Below, piece by piece: positions 7,162-11,385 of a DNA stretch of 11,385 bases. The position numbers and the translations under genes were made by a program. Numbering within the stretch: position 1 is the first letter of the stretch; each line of letters begins with the position of its first letter. Below the pieces are notes generated by a model. It did no database searches, was not told where the DNA came from, and saw only the letters and a list, made by a program, of their open reading frames with translations. Source of the stretch: Bacteroidota bacterium (GTDB taxonomy: Bacteria > Bacteroidota > Bacteroidia > Chitinophagales > Chitinophagaceae); NCBI GenBank assembly GCA_023440945.1, contig JAEZRL010000226.1, positions 1 to 11,385 on the forward strand, written 5' to 3'.

Positions 7162-8226
7162 TCAGGCATTTTTCGAACGTACAAAAGACTGATTCATGTA
7201 TTTAAGTAAGCGTATCTCTTTTTCGTTGAGATAGCGCCATTTGCCGCGATCTACATTTTTTTTGGTGAGATTAGCAAACATAACACGATCAAGATTTTTT
7301 ACCTTGTAACGGAGGTGTTCAAAAATGCGGCGTACAATGCGATTTCTTCCACTGTGAATTTGAATACCTATAACACTTTTATCTTTTGCATCAGCATAAG
7401 AAATTTCATCTGCTTTTACAAAACCATCTTCAAGCGTTAGGCCTTTGAGAATTGTTTCAAGATCTTTTTTCACAACCGGTTTATCAAGCGTTACTTCATA
7501 TACTTTTTTTACTTCAAATGAAGGATGCGTAAGCTTTTGCGCCAACTCGCCATCATTTGTAAGTAATAACACACCTGTAGTATTCCGGTCGAGGCGGCCA
7601 ACAGAATAAACCCTTTCTTTTGCAGCCCCTTTTATAAGATCAAAAACCGTTTTTCTCCCTTCAGGATCTTTTGCAGTGGTGAGATGATCTTTTGGTTTAT
7701 TAAGGAGAATGTACACGAGATTTTTTTGCAGGAAAACCTGTTTGCCTTTCACCTCCACTTTGTCTTTTGCAGAAACTTTATAACCCGGCTCATAAACAAT
7801 ATCGCCGTTCACACAAATTTTACCTTCCTTCACCATTTCCGCTGCTTCACGTCGTGCACAAACACCTGCATGTGCAATAAATTTATTCAGCGGCATCTCT
7901 TCGGTTGGAGAAGAACCTTGTTTTTCAGAAGCTGCTCGTTTTTCTTCTGGTGATGATCTTTTATAACGAGTTAGTTTTTCTTCTTTTTTATACCGGTCAT
8001 GTTTTTTAAAAGAAGATGCTTCGTCTGAATGTGGCTTAGCAGCTTTCTTTTTTACCGCATTTTCTTTTGTTACGAGGCGGTATTTTTCATCGTTGCGTTT
8101 TCTTAATTCTTCACCTAAAGCTCTTGCTTCTTCTTTTGCTTTTTTCTTTTCAACGCGAATGGCTTCTTTTTTCTTAGCGCCTTTCGGTTCTTTCTTAATA
8201 AATTTTTCAAATGGTTTCTTACTCAT
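7162..8226 (-). CDS. rluB: RluB-type rRNA pseudouridine synthase with lysine-rich N-terminal tail
   Basis: The product has 354 residues. Residues 1-110 are a low-complexity tail dominated by Lys, Glu, Arg and Ala, probably disordered and RNA-binding. An S4 domain follows at 112-165 (LNKFIAHAGVCARREA), then the RsuA/RluB catalytic domain. GRLDRNTTG (210-218) holds the catalytic D213; DPEGRKTVFD (187-196), THPSFEVKKVYEV (233-245) and GRNRIVRR (293-300) are further family blocks. E. coli RluB modifies 23S rRNA U2605; the same target is inferred here, though RsuA- or RluF-like specificity cannot be excluded. Most of the extra length over the core enzyme is the N-terminal tail. ATG at 8226 lies 51 bases after hemD. 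The tail reads in frame with lysine-rich codons throughout, so it is not a start-site artefact, although M111 could serve as an internal start giving a normal-sized enzyme. Confidence 0.92.
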   Translation of the reverse strand: MSKKPFEKFIKKEPKGAKKKEAIRVEKKKAKEEARALGEELRKRNDEKYRLVTKENAVKKKAAKPHSDEASSFKKHDRYKKEEKLTRYKRSSPEEKRAASEKQGSSPTEEMPLNKFIAHAGVCARREAAEMVKEGKICVNGDIVYEPGYKVSAKDKVEVKGKQVFLQKNLVYILLNKPKDHLTTAKDPEGRKTVFDLIKGAAKERVYSVGRLDRNTTGVLLLTNDGELAQKLTHPSFEVKKVYEVTLDKPVVKKDLETILKGLTLEDGFVKADEISYADAKDKSVIGIQIHSGRNRIVRRIFEHLRYKVKNLDRVMFANLTKKNVDRGKWRYLNEKEIRLLKYMNQSFVRSKNA

Positions 8227-8277
8227 GTTAATTGATTTGCTGTTTTACAACAGGATGATGATATGATTAGCTATTCA

Positions 8278-8979
8278 TTATTGTTCGTTAAAGTATTCCA
8301 GCACTTTATCAATAATACTTTCCTGTCCAGGCCAATCACTTGCAATAATTTTATTGGTGCAATAAGATTCGATAGTAGCTGCAGTTGTTTTTCCAATTGC
8401 AAATAAAACGACATCGAGTGGAAGAGTATTTACTGAAAAAAAACTATGCACTGCACTTGGACTAAAAAACAAAATTCCTTTAAAATTCTGATCAATCGTT
8501 TGAGGTGTTTGAACAGTTGTATAAACAATAAGTTCGTTGACCTTAATATTATGCGCCTGTAATGTTTCGGGTATTTCGTTCAAACGCTGATCGCCGCAAA
8601 AAAACATTACTTCTTTACAGCCGGAAGCAATAATTTTTTGTGATAGAACAGTTGCATTTTTTCCTGTTGCTATCACTTGCTCTTTATCAAAAAAAGTGAA
8701 TACGACATCTTTTGTTGCGCCACCAATACAAAATATTTTCCAGTTTGGCTTAGTATGTAATTGCTGAATAACGGCTTCAACACTATTCATACTTGTAAAG
8801 ATTATATGAAGGTTTTGCGTTGCCAACTCCTGGATACTTTCCACAATTTCCGGTGTTGCAAGTGTTTGTGTTTTGATGAACGGAATGCAGGTGATATCAA
8901 TACCTTTCTCAGCCGTTTTGCTGAGGAGTATTTCATTCAAAGGTCTTGTGCTAAGTATTGATATATTATTTTGCAACAT
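8278..8979 (-). CDS. hemD: Uroporphyrinogen-III synthase
   Basis: HemD closes linear hydroxymethylbilane into uroporphyrinogen III with inversion of ring D, in the cytoplasm. The protein has 233 residues, close to the usual 240-260. HemD sequences are weakly conserved, but the expected landmarks occur in order: STRPL near the N-terminus (10-14), FTSMNSVEAV at the first domain crossover, CIGGATKD, then FFSPSAVHSFF and AIGKTTA in the second domain. The position immediately after hemC is strong support. The ATG at 8979 lies inside hemC, overlapping it by 14 bases in a different frame, which suggests translational coupling. The RluB-type gene follows after 51 bases. Confidence 0.92.
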   Translation of the reverse strand: MLQNNISILSTRPLNEILLSKTAEKGIDITCIPFIKTQTLATPEIVESIQELATQNLHIIFTSMNSVEAVIQQLHTKPNWKIFCIGGATKDVVFTFFDKEQVIATGKNATVLSQKIIASGCKEVMFFCGDQRLNEIPETLQAHNIKVNELIVYTTVQTPQTIDQNFKGILFFSPSAVHSFFSVNTLPLDVVLFAIGKTTAATIESYCTNKIIASDWPGQESIIDKVLEYFNEQ

Positions 8980-9922
8980 TGCGAATTGCTTCTGCTAATT
9001 GTTTACCACCGTTTTGTAAGATCTCGTTTGCTGCTTCCACACCTAAACCTGCTGCATCTTTTACCAACAGCTTTTTTTCTGTGTACATTTTTTCGCTTCC
9101 GTCAATGGAAAGCAGATTTCCTTTGAACTTTACTTCATCATTGTTAACAACTGCCAGAGCACCAATAGGTGTTGAACATCCACCCATTAAGGTACTTAAA
9201 AAATCTCTTTCGATTTTTGCACAAAGAGCTGTTGCTTCGTTATTCAATAATTTGCATGCATCAAAACTGAATGTATCATCTTCATTGCAAACAACCATGA
9301 TTGCACCTTGTGCCGGCGCAGGCAACATCCAGTCTAATTCCACGGATTGTTCGGGACGCAAACTGATACGTTCCAAACCTGCAGCAGCAAAAATCGCTCC
9401 CTGCCAGTCGTTTTCTTCCAGTTTTCTTAAACGTGTATTTACATTTCCTCTAAGATTTGCAATACTGCAACCGGGATAACGATTCAACCATTGTGCCTGC
9501 CTGCGAATACTGCTTGTTGCAATAACATAGCCTACGTCCTCTGAAGGTGAGCTAATCTCTTCCTCCGTTAGTTTTAGTTCTTCTATAATGGATTCATCTT
9601 TATAAACAAAGATGTCTTTGTAAGAGGCTTTTGGTAAAACTGCCGCTTGTTGAATGCCTTTTGCTAGCTGTGTGGGAACATCTTTCATTGAATGCACAGC
9701 AATATCAATTCGTTTACTTAATAAAGCGGCATCCAAAGCTCTTGTAAAAACACCCTGTACACCAATTGCATATAAGGGTGTTACAAGATCAATATCACCA
9801 TCACTCTTTATATAAACTAACTCACTTTCAAAGCCTTTCTCCTTTAAAAGTTTTTGAACGAGAGAAGCCTGCCAAACAGCAAGCTGGCTGTCTCTTGTGC
9901 CTATTTTTAATACCTTATTCAC
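8966..9922 (-). CDS. hemC: Hydroxymethylbilane synthase (porphobilinogen deaminase)
   Basis: HemC joins four porphobilinogen units into hydroxymethylbilane on a covalently bound dipyrromethane cofactor. The 318-residue length is typical. Visible residues are the N-terminal GTRDSQLAVWQ (8-18), catalytic D81 in HSMKDVPT, substrate-binding R140-R141 in TSSIRRQAQ, LRGNVNTRL (157-165), and the cofactor-attaching C249 in MGGCSTPIGA. The start is GTG at 9922: an in-frame TAA lies eight codons upstream, no ATG intervenes, and the family N-terminus begins right here. Residues about 112-129 form an acidic insertion relative to E. coli HemC. The gene lies 95 bases after hemA and overlaps hemD by 14 bases. 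Porphobilinogen must come from HemB, which is not in the window. Confidence 0.97.
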   Translation of the reverse strand: MNKVLKIGTRDSQLAVWQASLVQKLLKEKGFESELVYIKSDGDIDLVTPLYAIGVQGVFTRALDAALLSKRIDIAVHSMKDVPTQLAKGIQQAAVLPKASYKDIFVYKDESIIEELKLTEEEISSPSEDVGYVIATSSIRRQAQWLNRYPGCSIANLRGNVNTRLRKLEENDWQGAIFAAAGLERISLRPEQSVELDWMLPAPAQGAIMVVCNEDDTFSFDACKLLNNEATALCAKIERDFLSTLMGGCSTPIGALAVVNNDEVKFKGNLLSIDGSEKMYTEKKLLVKDAAGLGVEAANEILQNGGKQLAEAIRNVAK

Positions 9923-9966
9923 TTGAAAATCTTTTGTTTTATATTACGGCCAGGAGAAACTCTAAT

Positions 9967-9994
9967 GATTGCAAACCTCTTTCGGATTTGCATC
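9967..9994 (-). other. Imperfect hairpin in the hemA-hemC intergenic region
   Basis: GAT-GCAAA-CC pairs with GG-TTTGC-ATC around a 6-base loop, with single unpaired bases at 9970 and 9986, giving ten paired positions. On the transcribed minus strand no T run follows, so it is not a terminator for the hem transcript. A second, smaller palindrome (ATGAT-T-ATCAT, 9999-10009) lies next to it, just after the hemA stop. It could be an RNA processing or stability element, or chance. Confidence 0.3.
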
Positions 9995-10017
9995 TTTTAT
10001 GATTATCATTATTGATT

Positions 10018-11262
10018 TTAATTAGCCCTGCCCGCAATGAAGTCGTTGATCGCTTCGATATAATTACATCCCGGCTGATGACGGTCACGCATTTTGATAG
10101 CCATATTGTTAATAACTTTTTGTATAGCATCGGGATTGGAGTAAGGACATTCTTTTACATCCTGGTGAAGCGACATAAACAAATTGCACTGATGCATATC
10201 AATCAGCTTTTGTTTCACTGCTTTCAGTACGGGTACATGCTTACGCATATTATACCATTCGATAAACTCGCAGATGTATTCGTTGATAATCGCTTTTGCT
10301 TTCGGAACTTCCGCCAAACGTTTCTGCAAAGTTTTATCATTAAGCTTTGATAATTCATCCACATTTATCAAAGTGATATGTGCTAATTCTTTTGCCGCGG
10401 GATCAATGTTATTTGGAATAGAAAGATCAATCAATATTTTTTTATTGCTGTTGATAAGATCGGCTTTGTTAATTACAGGTTGTTCTGCATTTGTTGCAAC
10501 AATAACAACGTCTGCCGCTGAAACTTCTTCATTTAAATTATCATAACATGAAAAATGAAGATCAAGATCTTTCGCTAATTCTACAGCTTTATCTTCTGTG
10601 CGATTGATAAGGGTGATGTTTGTTGTATCGAGATAATCAACAAGATTTTTGCAGGTATTGCAGCCGATCTTTCCCGTGCCTAATAAAACAATTTTTTTGT
10701 TCGAAATGTTCTTTACATTTTCTTTCAGAAACTGAATAGCAGCAAAGGCAACCGAAACAGTTCCACCACTTAATGCTGTCTGGTTCTTAATAATTTTTGA
10801 TGACTGTAAAACAACATTTATCAATCGTTCGAGAAATGTTCCTACAAAGCCTTTTTCTTTTGCAAATTTTACAGCCTGTTTTAACTGGCCTACAATCTCG
10901 TAATCGCCAAGAATCTGTGAGTCGAGTCCTGCCGCTACAGAAAACAAATGTTCAACCGCAGCAACACCTTTTTTTACATAGCAAAGCTGCTTGAAAGTTT
11001 CTATTGAACCTGTTGTTTCGCGACATAATAATTCTGCTAAATCTGCAGCGCCTGGAGCAATGCCATAAACTTCTGTTCTGTTGCAGGTGCTTAATACAAA
11101 TAACTCCTGCAAACCCTGCTCTTTGGCTTTTTCTAAAAGAGAAGCATATTGATGAGATTGAATCGCAAATTGCCCTCTAACGGAGGCATCTGTTTTCTTA
11201 TAATTAATTCCTGTTACAAAAAATTGATTAATATCCATTACTTGTTTATCCGTTAACATCAT
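10018..11262 (-). CDS. hemA: Glutamyl-tRNA reductase
   Basis: HemA reduces the glutamate on tRNA-Glu to glutamate-1-semialdehyde with NADPH, the first committed step of the C5 heme pathway. The 414-residue product has the N-terminal catalytic domain with nucleophile C60 in LSTCNRTEVYG and H105 in the conserved EHLFSVAAGLDSQILGD (104-120). It then has a Rossmann NADPH domain with LLGTGKIG (193-200) and INRTEDKA, and a helical C-terminal dimerisation domain. All key residues are present. Three in-frame ATGs (11262, 11259, 11238) are possible. The longest is given; the family-like sequence begins at about FFVTGINYKKTDASVRG, and the promoter element at 11277-11284 would leave only about ten leader bases before 11262 but about 33 before 11238. 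It is the first gene of the run leading to hemC, hemD and the pseudouridine synthases. Confidence 0.97.
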   Translation of the reverse strand: MMLTDKQVMDINQFFVTGINYKKTDASVRGQFAIQSHQYASLLEKAKEQGLQELFVLSTCNRTEVYGIAPGAADLAELLCRETTGSIETFKQLCYVKKGVAAVEHLFSVAAGLDSQILGDYEIVGQLKQAVKFAKEKGFVGTFLERLINVVLQSSKIIKNQTALSGGTVSVAFAAIQFLKENVKNISNKKIVLLGTGKIGCNTCKNLVDYLDTTNITLINRTEDKAVELAKDLDLHFSCYDNLNEEVSAADVVIVATNAEQPVINKADLINSNKKILIDLSIPNNIDPAAKELAHITLINVDELSKLNDKTLQKRLAEVPKAKAIINEYICEFIEWYNMRKHVPVLKAVKQKLIDMHQCNLFMSLHQDVKECPYSNPDAIQKVINNMAIKMRDRHQPGCNYIEAINDFIAGRAN

Positions 11263-11276
11263 CTTGTATAGATACG

Positions 11277-11284
11277 CAAAGGTA
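11277..11284 (-). promoter_or_regulatory. Bacteroidota -7 promoter element for hemA
   Basis: On the minus strand these bases read TACCTTTG, a perfect match to TAnnTTTG. A -33 TTG is not found at 19 bases; only GTTTC lies roughly in that area, so the promoter is half supported. Transcription would begin near 11272. Confidence 0.45.
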
Positions 11285-11385
11285 CTTCTGTTGGTTTGCT
11301 GAAACGCATAATTATCGTTGCTTCATTGTCATATTAATGTCATGTTTGTTTTAACTGAGTTGTACAAAGATGATTTGCATCATAC

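Noticed and set aside
8958..9479. A 173-codon open frame on the plus strand.
   Set aside because: It lies entirely antisense to hemC apart from its first bases. Its composition is that of a reverse-strand shadow, and hemC has all its catalytic residues.
10012..10350. A 112-codon plus-strand frame opposite the end of hemA.
   Set aside because: Antisense shadow of a well-supported gene, with no leader or neighbour to support it.
11295..11320. A plus-strand promoter (TTTG then TATCGTTG) near the right edge.
   Set aside because: The spacer is only 14 bases and the -7 element is imperfect; no plus-strand gene is visible before the window ends.
11263..11385. A heme-responsive leader, riboswitch or tRNA gene upstream of hemA.
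   Set aside because: Only a small ATGAT-TTGC-ATCAT repeat at the edge and the -7 element are visible; no conserved riboswitch or cloverleaf pattern was found.

Overview
The window looks like chromosomal DNA from a member of the Bacteroidota, most likely the Chitinophagaceae or a close relative; the family is an inference. The DNA is AT-rich. Start codons sit behind A-rich leaders rather than clear Shine-Dalgarno sites. Two candidate promoters fit the Bacteroidota form (TTG, about 19 bases, TAnnTTTG) in whole or in part. The protein sequences read as Bacteroidota types. I see no tRNA, rRNA, CRISPR array, insertion sequence or integrase, and no gene-free stretch longer than 300 bases.

The left half (1-5923) is a divergent carbohydrate-oxidation locus. 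On the minus strand, reading leftward from 3487, are an MFS sugar-type transporter, a twin-arginine-exported TIM-barrel protein of the hydroxypyruvate-isomerase family, and the first 355 residues of a GMC flavoprotein. The GMC protein carries a CX5CX3C motif typical of [3Fe-4S] sugar dehydrogenases and runs off the left edge. On the plus strand, from 3660, are a Gfo/Idh/MocA oxidoreductase and a second, cytoplasmic TIM-barrel isomerase/epimerase, closed by a strong terminator at 5944-5977. The 172-base region between the two arms holds a good minus-strand promoter and several short palindromes. My reading, which is inference, is that the minus arm makes envelope enzymes plus an importer and the plus arm makes the matching cytoplasmic enzymes. 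This would fit a pathway for glycosides or cyclitols through 3-keto intermediates. The substrate cannot be read from the sequence.

A small convergent gene (5990-6247) encodes an unrecognised, aromatic-rich membrane protein of 85 residues.

The right half (6348-11262) is a minus-strand run of housekeeping genes: hemA, hemC and hemD for the early steps of tetrapyrrole synthesis by the C5 route, then an RluB-type pseudouridine synthase with a long lysine-rich N-terminal tail, then a small RluA-type pseudouridine synthase. hemC and hemD overlap by 14 bases, and the other gaps are 51 to 97 bases, so co-transcription is plausible. hemA has a TAnnTTTG promoter element just upstream. The last 100 bases of the window contain no gene I can support.

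The heme and pseudouridine genes are ordinary. The interest lies mainly in the divergent sugar locus, where two unrelated oxidoreductase families are paired with two different TIM-barrel enzymes apparently in different compartments.
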